NCBI RefSeq assembly: GCF_020905345.1
Contig: NZ_JAJJMO010000001.1
Span: forward strand, 3,100,001-3,164,000
Source of the DNA: Flavobacterium pisciphilum
GTDB taxonomy: Bacteria > Bacteroidota > Bacteroidia > Flavobacteriales > Flavobacteriaceae
Direction: 5' to 3'
Length of the DNA stretch: 64,000 bases
Both the position numbers and the translations under genes were made by a program. The notes beneath the pieces are model-generated. The model worked only from the letters and a program-made list of their open reading frames with translations. It did not search any database and had not been told where the DNA came from. The first letter of the stretch is position 1. Each line of letters opens with the position of its first letter. Shown here piece after piece: positions 40,224 to 49,503 of this stretch.

Positions 40224-41585
40224 TTATCCAAAAAGAATGCTAGCAACATCTTCTATTTTTGCCACAAGCTCAATTTTGATTCCTGTATTCTTTAACGCAA
40301 TTTTATTGTATTTTGATACAAAAATAGTCGAAAATCCTAATTTTTCTGCTTCTTGTATGCGTTGATCTACTCTATTTACAGGACGAATTTCACCAGATAA
40401 GCCAACCTCTCCTGCAAAACAGAATCCTTTGGTTACGGGAATATCTTCATTTGAAGATAAAATAGCAGCTACAACAGCTAGATCTATTGCTGGGTCATCT
40501 ACAGAAATTCCTCCGGTAACGTTTAGGAAAACATCTTTTGCTCCCAAACGAAACCCAGCTCTTTTTTCTAAAACTGCCAAAATCATATTTAATCTTTTAG
40601 CGTTATAGCCAGTTGTGCTTCGTTGAGGTGTTCCGTAAACGGCCGTGCTTACTAAAGATTGTATCTCGATCATTAACGGACGCATTCCCTCGAGTGTTGA
40701 GGCAATTGCTGTTCCTGATAATTCTTCATCTTTATGTGAAATTAATATCTCAGATGGATTAGATACTTCTCTTAAACCGCTTCCTAACATTTCGTAAATA
40801 CCTAATTCGGCAGTCGATCCAAAACGGTTTTTTAGTGATCTTAAAATACGATATACATGATTTCTGTCACCCTCAAATTGTAGAACAGTATCTACCATGT
40901 GTTCCAATATCTTCGGACCTGCGATGTTTCCATCTTTGGTAATGTGTCCAATTAGAATTACGGGAATATTGGTTTCTTTAGCGAACTTTATTAACTCGGC
41001 TGTAGTTTCTCGAATCTGAGAAATACTTCCAGCAGTCGATTCGATATAATCAGTATGAAGCGTTTGGATAGAATCGATGATTACTATTTCAGGTTGAATT
41101 GCTTCTATCTGTTTAAAGATGTTTTGAGTTTTGGTTTCGGTAAGAATATAACAATTGTCACCATTTGGTGTAATTCTTTCGGCACGCATTTTTATTTGTT
41201 TCTGGCTTTCTTCACCTGAAACATAAAGAGTTTTGTATGGTAATTGTAATGAAACCTGAAGCAAAAGGGTACTTTTACCAATTCCAGGTTCTCCACCTAA
41301 AAGAGTTAATGACCCAGGTACAATACCACCACCAAGAACACGATTTAATTCGCCATCGGTTGTGTCCATGCGAACCTCTTGAGTCGAATCAATTTCGTTT
41401 ATTCTTAAAGGGCGAGGTGCTTTACCAGTTGGGGTAGGTTCACTTTTCCAAGCAACTTTTTCTTGTTTTTGAATGATTTCCTCAGCTATGGCATTCCATT
41501 CTTTGCACGAATTACATTGTCCTTGCCATTTAGAATATTGAGCGCCACAATTTTGGCAAAAAAAGGTTGTTTTAACTTTTGACAT
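40224..41585 (-). CDS. radA: DNA repair protein RadA
   Basis: 453 residues. The N-terminal zinc finger has C10, C13, C24 and C27 (CQNCG...CNSC). The RecA-like ATPase has Walker A GEPGIGKST (residues 98-106) and the RadA-specific KNRFG motif (SLKNRFGSTAE). The C-terminal Lon-protease-like domain (LSGEIRPVNRVDQRIQEAEK) is without proteolytic function. A DNA helicase/branch-migration protein in recombinational repair. Its ATG shares one base with the stop codon of the upstream hydrolase-like gene (TAATG). Confidence 0.97.
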   Translation of the reverse strand: MSKVKTTFFCQNCGAQYSKWQGQCNSCKEWNAIAEEIIQKQEKVAWKSEPTPTGKAPRPLRINEIDSTQEVRMDTTDGELNRVLGGGIVPGSLTLLGGEPGIGKSTLLLQVSLQLPYKTLYVSGEESQKQIKMRAERITPNGDNCYILTETKTQNIFKQIEAIQPEIVIIDSIQTLHTDYIESTAGSISQIRETTAELIKFAKETNIPVILIGHITKDGNIAGPKILEHMVDTVLQFEGDRNHVYRILRSLKNRFGSTAELGIYEMLGSGLREVSNPSEILISHKDEELSGTAIASTLEGMRPLMIEIQSLVSTAVYGTPQRSTTGYNAKRLNMILAVLEKRAGFRLGAKDVFLNVTGGISVDDPAIDLAVVAAILSSNEDIPVTKGFCFAGEVGLSGEIRPVNRVDQRIQEAEKLGFSTIFVSKYNKIALKNTGIKIELVAKIEDVASILFG

Positions 41586-42736
41586 TATTTCTTTTTGATA
41601 AGATCATTCATTTCATCTATTTTGTCGTACATCAAATCTTTATTCAGTTTGCCAATAGGCTCCATTTGTGAAGCATTTTGGTATTTTTTGGAAGCTCTTT
41701 TTGCATCTCCCATTTTTTCGTACATTAATCCTAGTGCATATTCGCCTAACATTGCTTTAGGATAACTAGTATTTGCTATTTCAGCTAATATGCCTAATTC
41801 ATCGTATGCATTATTTTTTAAAATAGCAGTTTCTATTGCTATATAATCATTCATACGAACAGGCATTTCAACACCTAAAGTTTTTGTAATTATATCGTAT
41901 TTTTCTCTTAGGTAATCAACATAGCCAGATTTAAGAATAACAATTTTGTCATTGTACTCGGTTAAATTTATAGGCTTGTAAGCTTCAAAAATTTGATTCA
42001 ACGCATTTGGGATTGCATATAAAACAGCGGAGTAATAAGTAGTGTTTTTAAATAAATCGTATTTGTAATTTATTAAAGGGTTATTAGCAATCTTAATATT
42101 TTGATCTAATTTTTGGATAGGTTCTTTGGTCTTTTTACTATCTCCATCAGCTGCGGATAAATAATAAAACAAAGGTGTTTTTAATTTAGCAAATTTTTCA
42201 GGAACACGAACTTCCATTTGTGTTGCAAGTTCTGGACTCATAGAAATGTATGCATTAAATAGTGGCACTTCTTTATATAAGAAAAAATTCAAATAGCCAG
42301 CAGTTACTCCATGACCGGCAATAATTCGGAATGGTGCGGTGCGGTAATTTTTTTCAATTTTTGGAATTACTTCCCCTGCAACGAATTCAAAAAACTTAGC
42401 TCCTTTTTCAAATGGCAATCCATTGATTCCGTCAAAGGTTGAATCATCTTCACGTTCATCATTTTTGTTTTGATCAATGGCTACAATAATAGTTTCTGGC
42501 AGATCATCCCAATATACTCCGTATTTTAAAGCACCGCTAAATGGGTCAAGAAGATATTCTCCATCAAATAAATAAAGGACTGGGTATTTTCTGGTTTTAT
42601 TGGTTTCGTAAGAAGCGGGTAGTTCAATAGTTATTGTTCTTGCTTCTCCTAATGGTATTGAATTAATAGTTTCTGTTTTTCTTTGAGAAAAAGCTGTAAT
42701 TGAAAGGAATAATAATAGTAGGTAAACTTTTTTCAT
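41585..42736 (-). CDS. Esterase-fold protein lacking the catalytic serine, with TPR
   Basis: 383 residues from the ATG at 42736 (MKKVYLLLLFLSITAFSQ, a signal peptide). Residues about 25-260 fit the EsteraseD/alpha-beta hydrolase fold (RKYPVLYLFDGEYLLDPFSG, ETIIVAIDQNKNDEREDD). The nucleophile elbow reads AGHGVTAG at 140-147, where active relatives have GHSxGG, so the serine and the next glycine are missing. A C-terminal TPR-like tail follows (LGEYALGLMYEKMGDAKRAS). Probably a periplasmic non-catalytic binding protein. Co-transcribed with radA (1-base overlap). Confidence 0.8.
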   Translation of the reverse strand: MKKVYLLLLFLSITAFSQRKTETINSIPLGEARTITIELPASYETNKTRKYPVLYLFDGEYLLDPFSGALKYGVYWDDLPETIIVAIDQNKNDEREDDSTFDGINGLPFEKGAKFFEFVAGEVIPKIEKNYRTAPFRIIAGHGVTAGYLNFFLYKEVPLFNAYISMSPELATQMEVRVPEKFAKLKTPLFYYLSAADGDSKKTKEPIQKLDQNIKIANNPLINYKYDLFKNTTYYSAVLYAIPNALNQIFEAYKPINLTEYNDKIVILKSGYVDYLREKYDIITKTLGVEMPVRMNDYIAIETAILKNNAYDELGILAEIANTSYPKAMLGEYALGLMYEKMGDAKRASKKYQNASQMEPIGKLNKDLMYDKIDEMNDLIKKK

Positions 42737-42860
42737 AATTTGGGATTTCTGAAATTTTAAGGTTATCAAAATAGAGTAGCAATATAGTACTTTATTTTTT
42801 TTTATTTAATTACAAATTGATAGTGCTGTACTAATTTAGTTGACTTATAGATACAAAATT

Positions 42861-42893
42861 GCCCTTTTTACAAATTTAACTTTGAAAAAGGGC
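42861..42893 (-). terminator. Hairpin after panD
   Basis: GCCCTTTTT(A)CAAA pairs with TTTG(A)AAAAGGGC, with a short T-rich flank on the minus side. Separates panD from the esterase-like gene. Confidence 0.7.
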
Positions 42894-42917
42894 ATTTTTA
42901 TGTGTTTATAAACGGAT

Positions 42918-43268
42918 TTATGTCAACGAATTATCGTTTTCATTTGGGAAAACAATCCATGGTTTGAAGGATTTGGCTTCTTCAAATTCTAATGTTGCAT
43001 AAGAAATGATGATGATGATATCATCTTTTTGTACTTTTCTTGCTGCAGGTCCATTAAGGGTTATTTCGCCTGAATTTCGTTCTCCTTTAATGGCATACGT
43101 TTCAAAGCGTTCTCCATTATTAATGTTAACAATTGCTACTTTTTCGCCTTCAATGATGTTTGAGGCGTCTAGTAAAGCTTCGTCAATAGTAATGCTGCCA
43201 ATATAATTAAGATCGGCTCCAGTTACTTTAACGCGGTGTATTTTAGATTTTACTACTTGAATTTGCAT
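42918..43268 (-). CDS. panD: Aspartate 1-decarboxylase
   Basis: 116 residues. Pyruvoyl enzyme that makes beta-alanine for pantothenate. The proenzyme self-cleaves between G24 and S25 (NYIGSITID) to form the pyruvoyl group. The N-terminus [16 protein letters not shown] and the [20 protein letters not shown] segment are typical. 14 bases downstream of panC on the same strand, so the two beta-alanine/pantothenate steps are co-transcribed. Confidence 0.96.
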   Translation of the reverse strand: MQIQVVKSKIHRVKVTGADLNYIGSITIDEALLDASNIIEGEKVAIVNINNGERFETYAIKGERNSGEITLNGPAARKVQKDDIIIIISYATLEFEEAKSFKPWIVFPNENDNSLT

Positions 43269-43282
43269 AGTACAAAAGTAAA

Positions 43283-44131
43283 TTAATTTAATGAAATAGT
43301 ATCAATCAACCTTATAGAATTAACAAATACTGCTATAAATGCACGGTAGTTTTTGTCTTTACTTTTGTGATCAATAGGTAATAATGTAGATTCGTCAGCA
43401 ATTACGAAATATTCTAATTCAAACCTGTCATTGTTTTTGAAAGAGTTTTCTACAAATTCAATTGTTTCCTCTGGGCTTTTTGTTTGAAATATTTCTTTTG
43501 CTTCAGTTAAAATTTGATAAATTATAGCAGCTTCTTGGCGTTCATCAGATGTTAAACGCTCATTTCTTGAGCTCATTGCTAGTTGATTTGGTTCTCTGAA
43601 AATTGGACAGCCAACAACATTTACAGGTAGATGGTTTTTTTCGACCATTTTTTTTACAATTTGTAGTTGTTGGAAATCTTTTTCTCCAAAATAGGCATTT
43701 GTAGGAGTAATGATTTCAAACAAACGCTTTACAATTGTACCTACACCATTAAAATGTCCAGGTCTGAATTTTCCTTCCATTTGATTTTCTAATCCGTCGA
43801 AATCAAATGATTGTGAAACGGTATGCCCTTCATAAATGTCTTCAACGGTTGGAGCGTATAAAATTATTTTATCGCTTAAAGCGCGCATTTTTCTTACATC
43901 TTCTTCTAGGGTTCGGGGGTATTTTGCTAAATCTTCTTGGTTGTTAAACTGTGTAGGATTCACAAAAATACTCACAACTGTATCATCATTTTCGTTCAAT
44001 GATCGTTGCATTAATGCTAGGTGACCTTGGTGTAAAGCGCCCATGGTTGGTACGAAACCAACACTCGAATTTTCGGTTTTAATAGTTTTCAAATAAGCTA
44101 TTAAAGCAACTTTACCGTAGAAAATATGCAT
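43283..44131 (-). CDS. panC: Pantothenate synthetase
   Basis: 282 residues from the ATG at 44131 ([14 protein letters not shown]). An upstream in-frame ATG at 44161 lies inside a TATGTTTG -7 box and is unlikely to be used. It joins pantoate and beta-alanine with ATP. Motifs: [18 protein letters not shown] (HIGH-like nucleotide site), [31 protein letters not shown]. Forms an operon with panD and is divergent from the GT5-like gene. Confidence 0.96.
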   Translation of the reverse strand: MHIFYGKVALIAYLKTIKTENSSVGFVPTMGALHQGHLALMQRSLNENDDTVVSIFVNPTQFNNQEDLAKYPRTLEEDVRKMRALSDKIILYAPTVEDIYEGHTVSQSFDFDGLENQMEGKFRPGHFNGVGTIVKRLFEIITPTNAYFGEKDFQQLQIVKKMVEKNHLPVNVVGCPIFREPNQLAMSSRNERLTSDERQEAAIIYQILTEAKEIFQTKSPEETIEFVENSFKNNDRFELEYFVIADESTLLPIDHKSKDKNYRAFIAVFVNSIRLIDTISLN

Positions 44132-44152
44132 GGTGGTATTATTAAAATTTAG

Positions 44153-44162
44153 TGCAAACATA
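44153..44162 (-). promoter_or_regulatory. Candidate -7 element for panCD
   Basis: TATGTTTG on the minus strand, overlapping an alternative ATG. About 23 bases before the chosen panC start. Confidence 0.45.
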
Positions 44163-44193
44163 ATATATTAGTTAATAACTGCATAAAATTTTG

Positions 44194-44201
44194 TAATTTT
44201 G
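44194..44201 (+). promoter_or_regulatory. Candidate -7 element for GT5-like/glmS operon
   Basis: TAATTTTG, 38 bases before the ATG at 44240; the -33 position has TTAG rather than TTG. Confidence 0.45.
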
Positions 44202-44239
44202 CATCGTTTTTATTACCAAAAATTAAGCAAATTACTATT

Positions 44240-45046
44240 ATGAAAGATAAGAGGATATTGTATGTATCATCTGAAGTTGTGCCTTATTTAGCTGAAAATG
44301 AGGTTTCTTTAATGTCTTATGATGTGCCAAAAATGATTAACGATCAGGGCGGACAAATAAGGATTTTCATGCCAAGATATGGAAATATCAATGAAAGAAG
44401 ACACCAGTTACACGAAGTTATCAGGCTTTCTGGAATGAATTTGGTAGTGAACGACTTAGATATGCCATTGATTATTAAGGTAGCATCTATTCCTAAGGAA
44501 AGAATTCAGGTTTATTTTATAGACAACGATGAGTATTTTAAAAGGAAAGCTACTTTTGCGGATGAAGAGGGCGTATTGTATCCAGATAATGACGAAAGAG
44601 CAATTTTCTTTGCTAAAGGAGTCGTAGAAACAGTTAAGAAATTAAACTGGGTTCCGGATATAATACATGTGCATGGATGGATGGCTGCTATGTTGCCGAT
44701 CTACATGAAACATTATTATAAGCATGAAGCTTTATTTTCAGATACAAAAATTGTTACATCTGTTTATACGCAATCGTTTGATGAAACCCTAGATCCTGAA
44801 ATGATCAAGAAGGTGAAGTTTGATGGAGTTCCGCATGAAGCTGTTTCGGATTTAGAAATTCCAAATTATGAAAATATATTAAAAGCAAGTATTCTTCATT
44901 CAGATGGGGTAATAATAGCCTCAAATAATCTGTCTTCAAGTTTAACAAAATTTATAGAATCTTCAGGAAAACCTTTTTTACCTTTCGTCCCAAAAGATGC
45001 ATTCGCAGAGGCGTATACAAATTTTTATAAAAACGAGGTTCTTTAA
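44240..45046 (+). CDS. Stand-alone GT5 N-terminal domain (glycogen synthase-like)
   Basis: 268 residues, about half the length of glycogen synthase GlgA. It has the GT5 N-terminal Rossmann pattern: RILYVSSEVVPYLAENEVSL, QIRIFMPRYGNIN, YPDNDERAIFFAKGVVE, WVPDIIHVHGWMAAMLPIYM. The ADP-glucose KTGGLxDV motif is replaced by AENEVSLMSYDV. The C-terminal GT1 domain is absent and not encoded next door. Therefore not an active glycogen synthase by itself. It is the first gene of an operon with DUF4270 and glmS, which hints at a cell-envelope rather than storage role (inference). Confidence 0.8.
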   Translation: MKDKRILYVSSEVVPYLAENEVSLMSYDVPKMINDQGGQIRIFMPRYGNINERRHQLHEVIRLSGMNLVVNDLDMPLIIKVASIPKERIQVYFIDNDEYFKRKATFADEEGVLYPDNDERAIFFAKGVVETVKKLNWVPDIIHVHGWMAAMLPIYMKHYYKHEALFSDTKIVTSVYTQSFDETLDPEMIKKVKFDGVPHEAVSDLEIPNYENILKASILHSDGVIIASNNLSSSLTKFIESSGKPFLPFVPKDAFAEAYTNFYKNEVL

Positions 45047-45067
45047 AATTTAACTTTTTTATTACAC

Positions 45068-46654
45068 ATGTACAATACTTCTTTTTTTAGAAAAATACTT
45101 TTAGTAGCAAGCGTTGTTTTTTTATATTCTTGCGATAAGGATTTTAATGTTATTGGTGATGATTTAATTGGTGAGAATAATTTTGATTTGGCAACATATA
45201 CATCTAATGTAGTGGCTTATAATCAACAAATAACTCCAATACAATCTAATAATTTAACTTCAAATCAATTGGGGATTCATGTTAATCCTGCTTTTGGTAC
45301 TACTGTTGCTAGTTTTGCCACACAATTGACTTTGGCAACAGTTAATCCTACAATAGGAGCAGATCCTGTTATTCAAAGTGTTGAGTTAGAGGTTCCATAT
45401 TATAGTAGATCAACTAAGTTAAATGATGATGGAAGTCGTGTATATCAGTTAGATTCAATTTATGGTCCTACAGCTGGTAAAATGAAACTTAGTGTTTATC
45501 AGTCAGGGTACTATATGGCTGATTTGGATCCAAATGGGAATTTCGTAAATCCGCAACTTTATTTTACAGATCAAAATTCTACTTTTGATGCTGCAAAAGT
45601 TGGGTCTCGCTTAAATAATGCTGCAAATGTTGGTCAAAATGATGTGTTTTTCTTCGATCCAGCTGAAATAGTTGAGACAACTAAAGACGATGCAGGTAAA
45701 GAAACTGTTACTAGACGTGCACCAGCGATGAAATTATCATTGGATAAAACTGTTTTTCAAGATAAAATACTTAATGCTCCAGCAGGTAAGTTGACTACAA
45801 ATGATGTTTTTAAAGATTATTTTAGAGGTTTGTACTTTAAGGTAGAAAGTAACGGAGAAGTTGGTAGCTTGGCTAATATTGATTTTAGAAGAGGTAAGAT
45901 TACTATTAAATATAAAGCAAAAACAGAGATAACGACAGATCCTGCTGAAACAACTGAGGATAAAACTCTCGTTCTTAATTTGACAGGTAATACGGTAAAT
46001 TTATTGCAACAAGTTAATGTTGATCCAACGTTTAATACGGCAATAACAACTCCAAAAGCAACTGGAGATGAAAAGTTGTATTTAAAAGGAGGAGAAGGAT
46101 CAATGGCAATAGTTGAGCTTTTTGCGCCAGGAGAATTAGCAGAAATAAGAAGTAAAGGTTGGTTGGTTAACGAAGCTAATTTAATTTTTAATATTGATTC
46201 TGACGCTATGAAAAATAGTTCGGAGCCAAATAGAATTTATTTGTATGATTTTAATAATAATCGACCTATTGTAGATTATTATAATGATGGAACGCCTAGT
46301 GCTACAGCTGATGCAAAAAAAATAAAACAGGTTTTTAGTGGTATTTTAAATGTTGATCCTGTTACTAAAAGAGGTTCGACTTATAAAATCAGAATTACAA
46401 ATCACGTTAGGAATTTGATAAAATATGCAGATTCTACTAATGTGAAGTTAGGGATTGCTGTTACTGAGGATATAACTGTTATTACTTCTAATAAATTAAA
46501 AAATATAAATATAAAAACGGTGAAAGGAGATCCTTTTACTAAAGCGCCGAGAGCATCGGTAATGAATCCTTTAGGAACAATCCTTTATGGAGGAAATACG
46601 CCAGATGAGAGTAAGAGATTAAAACTTCAGATTTACTACACGAAACCAAATTAA
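45068..46654 (+). CDS. DUF4270 lipoprotein
   Basis: 528 residues. Lipobox at Cys22 (VFLYSC), then a beta-rich body with the DUF4270 features near the start (DFNVIGDDLIGENNFDLATY, QTNNLTSNQLGIHVNP-like region) and many Thr/Asn/Gly-rich strands. A putative outer-membrane lipoprotein of unknown function in Flavobacteriaceae. 21 bases after the GT5-like gene and 10 bases before glmS, so the three are almost certainly one operon. Confidence 0.88.
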   Translation: MYNTSFFRKILLVASVVFLYSCDKDFNVIGDDLIGENNFDLATYTSNVVAYNQQITPIQSNNLTSNQLGIHVNPAFGTTVASFATQLTLATVNPTIGADPVIQSVELEVPYYSRSTKLNDDGSRVYQLDSIYGPTAGKMKLSVYQSGYYMADLDPNGNFVNPQLYFTDQNSTFDAAKVGSRLNNAANVGQNDVFFFDPAEIVETTKDDAGKETVTRRAPAMKLSLDKTVFQDKILNAPAGKLTTNDVFKDYFRGLYFKVESNGEVGSLANIDFRRGKITIKYKAKTEITTDPAETTEDKTLVLNLTGNTVNLLQQVNVDPTFNTAITTPKATGDEKLYLKGGEGSMAIVELFAPGELAEIRSKGWLVNEANLIFNIDSDAMKNSSEPNRIYLYDFNNNRPIVDYYNDGTPSATADAKKIKQVFSGILNVDPVTKRGSTYKIRITNHVRNLIKYADSTNVKLGIAVTEDITVITSNKLKNINIKTVKGDPFTKAPRASVMNPLGTILYGGNTPDESKRLKLQIYYTKPN

Positions 46655-46664
46655 TTAAATATAT

Positions 46665-48512
46665 ATGTGTGGAATTGTTGGATATATTGGATATAGAGAG
46701 GCATATCCTATTGTAATAAAAGGGCTAAAAAGACTCGAATACAGAGGGTATGATAGTGCTGGCGTTATGTTGTATGACGGAGAAGCAATTAAACTTTGTA
46801 AAACAAAAGGTAAAGTTTCAGATCTTGAAGCTAAAGCTAAAGATAATTTTGCTACAAACGGTACTATAGGAATAGGACATACGCGTTGGGCAACACATGG
46901 TGTTCCTAATGATGTGAATTCGCATCCCCATTTGTCTAATTCTGGAGATTTGGCGATAATACATAATGGTATTATTGAAAATTACGCTCCACTTAAAGAA
47001 GAATTAAAGAAAAGAGGATATATTTTTCATTCAGATACAGATACTGAAGTATTGGTGAATCTGATTGAAGAAGTTCAGAAACAGGAGAATCTGAAATTAG
47101 GGAAAGCGGTACAAGTGGCATTAAATCAAGTTGTAGGAGCTTATGCTATTGCAGTATTTGATAGAAAAAATCCAAACGAAATTGTTGCTGCTAGATTAGG
47201 AAGTCCATTAGCAATTGGAGTTGGTGAAGGAGAGTATTTTGTTGCATCAGATGCTTCACCTTTTATCGAGTATACTACAAATGCTGTTTATTTGGAAGAT
47301 GGTGAAATGGCTAACATTAGATTACACAAGCCTATTAAAATCAGAAAAATTAAAGATGATTCATTAGTTGATCCTTACATTCAGCAACTTCAAATGAATT
47401 TAGAGCAAATTGAAAAAGGTGGTTATGACCATTTCATGCTTAAAGAAATATATGAGCAACCTAGCGTTATAAAAGATACGTATAGAGGAAGACTTCATGC
47501 AAATGAAGGAATTGTTCAATTAGCAGGTGTTGAAGATAATTTAGAAAAATTTCTTAATGCTGATAGAATAATTATTGTTGCTTGTGGTACTTCATGGCAC
47601 GCAGGTTTAGTTGCAGAATATATCTTTGAGGAATTTGCCCGAATTCCTGTAGAGGTTGAATATGCTTCTGAATTCAGATACCGTAACCCTATTATCAATA
47701 AAACAGATGTAGTTATTGCAATTTCTCAATCAGGAGAAACGGCAGATACTATGGCTGCTATTAAATTGGCAAAAGAGCACGGTGCATTTGTATTTGGTGT
47801 TTGTAATGTTGTTGGTTCATCTATCTCTAGAGAGACTCATGCAGGTGCTTATACACATGCAGGTCCAGAAATTGGGGTAGCATCTACAAAAGCGTTTACA
47901 ACTCAAATTACTGTATTAACAATGATTGCTTTGCGTTTAGCAAAAGCAAAAGGAACATTGTCTAATCCAGATTTCCATAGATATTTACAAGAACTTGAGC
48001 TTATCCCAGATAAGGTAAAAGAGGTTTTGGAAACAAATGATGTTGCAAAAGAGATTGCGGCTGCATTTAAGGATTCTCCAAATTGTTTGTACTTAGGAAG
48101 AGGTTATAATTTTCCTGTTGCATTAGAAGGAGCTTTAAAGCTTAAAGAGATTTCATATATTCATGCTGAGGGATATCCTGCAGCAGAAATGAAACACGGG
48201 CCAATTGCTCTTATTGATGAGCACATGCCAGTAATTGTAATTGCTCCTAAACAAGGGCATTATGATAAAATTGTAAGTAATATTCAGGAGATAAAATCAA
48301 GAAGCGGAAGAATTGTTGCTGTAGTGACAAAAGGAGATACACAGGTACGTGAATTAGCGGACTATGTGATTGAAATTCCTGAAACTTCAGATGCTTTATC
48401 ACCATTAATTACAACAATTCCATTGCAACTTTTATCATATCATATAGCTGTTATGAGAGGTTGTAATGTTGATCAGCCAAGAAACTTGGCGAAGTCAGTT
48501 ACTGTAGAGTAA
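46665..48512 (+). CDS. glmS: Glutamine--fructose-6-phosphate aminotransferase
   Basis: 615 residues. Makes glucosamine-6-phosphate for peptidoglycan and lipid A. The N-terminal class II glutaminase has nucleophile Cys2 (MCGIVGYIG), GHTRWATHG and GDLAIIHNGIIENY. Two SIS isomerase domains follow (VACGTSWHAGLVAEY, AISQSGETADTMAAIK, GRGYNFPVALEGALKLKEI). The typical C-terminus is LAKSVTVE. No glmS ribozyme is present upstream; the gene starts only 10 bases after the DUF4270 stop. Confidence 0.97.
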   Translation: MCGIVGYIGYREAYPIVIKGLKRLEYRGYDSAGVMLYDGEAIKLCKTKGKVSDLEAKAKDNFATNGTIGIGHTRWATHGVPNDVNSHPHLSNSGDLAIIHNGIIENYAPLKEELKKRGYIFHSDTDTEVLVNLIEEVQKQENLKLGKAVQVALNQVVGAYAIAVFDRKNPNEIVAARLGSPLAIGVGEGEYFVASDASPFIEYTTNAVYLEDGEMANIRLHKPIKIRKIKDDSLVDPYIQQLQMNLEQIEKGGYDHFMLKEIYEQPSVIKDTYRGRLHANEGIVQLAGVEDNLEKFLNADRIIIVACGTSWHAGLVAEYIFEEFARIPVEVEYASEFRYRNPIINKTDVVIAISQSGETADTMAAIKLAKEHGAFVFGVCNVVGSSISRETHAGAYTHAGPEIGVASTKAFTTQITVLTMIALRLAKAKGTLSNPDFHRYLQELELIPDKVKEVLETNDVAKEIAAAFKDSPNCLYLGRGYNFPVALEGALKLKEISYIHAEGYPAAEMKHGPIALIDEHMPVIVIAPKQGHYDKIVSNIQEIKSRSGRIVAVVTKGDTQVRELADYVIEIPETSDALSPLITTIPLQLLSYHIAVMRGCNVDQPRNLAKSVTVE

Positions 48513-48527
48513 AAAATAAAAAAAAAT

Positions 48528-48569
48528 ATAAGTATTTGAAAAAGCGAGATGTAAATCTCGCTTTTTTTA
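48528..48569 (+). terminator. glmS terminator, copy 1 of duplicated element
   Basis: ATAAGTATTTG then AAAAAGCGAGAT, loop GTAA, ATCTCGCTTTTTTTA. The 42-bp unit recurs at 49462-49503 with only the loop changed to TTAC. Confidence 0.95.
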
Positions 48570-48650
48570 CTTTAGTTAATATGTGTTTTGTGATTATTAT
48601 TTATAGAATCAATATTTAGAAAACCTTGTAAAATAATAAAAAAGAGAATA

Positions 48651-49433
48651 ATGAAAAAATGTTTATTAATACTTATGTTTTTTGTTTGGCAAATTAATGT
48701 TGCACAAAACAATCTTTCACCAACAAGTAATGTTGGTATAGGGACAGTTGACCCTCTAAGTAAATTAACTGTTGCGGGTTCTATAACAATCAACGGAGGT
48801 TTGAATAATACTTTGACAAGACCGGCGATTTTAGGAAGTACTTCTGAATATGGTGAAATCAGAGCGTATAGTATGCATGGGAATAAATTAGATGATGGTT
48901 TTTTAAGATTGTCGGCTGGAGGTGGTTCAACTGCATGGGCTAAAACATATATTGATTTATCAGGATATTCTGTAGTTCCAGACATGAACCGAAATATTGT
49001 TTTTGGAACTTCGGGTGGTGAACGTATGCGGATTGATCAAGCGGGTAATATAGGAATCGGTACAATAAATCCAGATGCTAAATTAACAGTAGCTGGCAAT
49101 ATACATGCCAGAGAAGTTAAAATAACTGTTAATGCGGGTGTGGTTCCTGATTATGTTTTTGCAAATGGTTATAAATTAAAATCATTACAAGAAGTTGAAG
49201 AATACATTAAAAAAAATAGCCATTTACCTGAAATTCCATCTGCAAAAGAAATTGAAAAGAATGGGTTAATGCTTGCGGAAATGAATATGGGTTTGCTTAA
49301 AAAAATGGAAGAAATGACGCTTTATATGATTGAGCAAGACAAAGAAATGAAAAATTTAAAAAAAGAAAATGAAATTCTTAAGTCATTTTCAGAGCGACTT
49401 TCTAAAATAGAAAATGAACTTTTAATTAAGTAG
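48651..49433 (+). CDS. Exported fibre-like surface protein
   Basis: 260 residues. Signal peptide (MKKCLLILMFFVWQINVAQ). Two copies of a phage-tail-fibre-like motif, NVGIGTVDPLSKLTVAG (about 27-43) and NIGIGTINPDAKLTVAG (about 133-149), are followed by YKLKSLQEVEEYIKKNSHLP and a C-terminal helical segment (LLKKMEEMTLYMIEQDKEMK) typical of the S74-like or trimerisation ends of such proteins. No protease residues can be claimed. It lies between two copies of the same terminator and looks inserted between glmS and the TonB receptor. Confidence 0.75.
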   Translation: MKKCLLILMFFVWQINVAQNNLSPTSNVGIGTVDPLSKLTVAGSITINGGLNNTLTRPAILGSTSEYGEIRAYSMHGNKLDDGFLRLSAGGGSTAWAKTYIDLSGYSVVPDMNRNIVFGTSGGERMRIDQAGNIGIGTINPDAKLTVAGNIHAREVKITVNAGVVPDYVFANGYKLKSLQEVEEYIKKNSHLPEIPSAKEIEKNGLMLAEMNMGLLKKMEEMTLYMIEQDKEMKNLKKENEILKSFSERLSKIENELLIK

Positions 49434-49461
49434 TCTGGGATTGATTAAATGAATAAAAAAC

Positions 49462-49503
49462 ATAAGTATTTGAAAAAGCGAGATTTACATCTCGCTTTTT
49501 TTA
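49462..49503 (+). terminator. Terminator copy 2 of duplicated element
   Basis: Same 42-bp unit as 48528-48569 after the fibre-like gene, with loop TTAC instead of GTAA. The remaining bases to 49743 are AT-rich and noncoding, with no strong promoter match (a TATTTTTG occurs at 49636-49643). Confidence 0.95.

Noticed and set aside
43006..43206. Frame antisense to panD
   Set aside because: panD is complete with the cleavage site; the antisense translation lacks features.
44240..45046. Frameshifted glgA
   Set aside because: The next gene starts 21 bases after the stop and nothing in other frames resembles a GT1 domain, so it is a short gene, not a broken one.
46600..46670. glmS ribozyme upstream of glmS
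   Set aside because: The gene starts 10 bases after DUF4270; there is no leader to hold a ribozyme.
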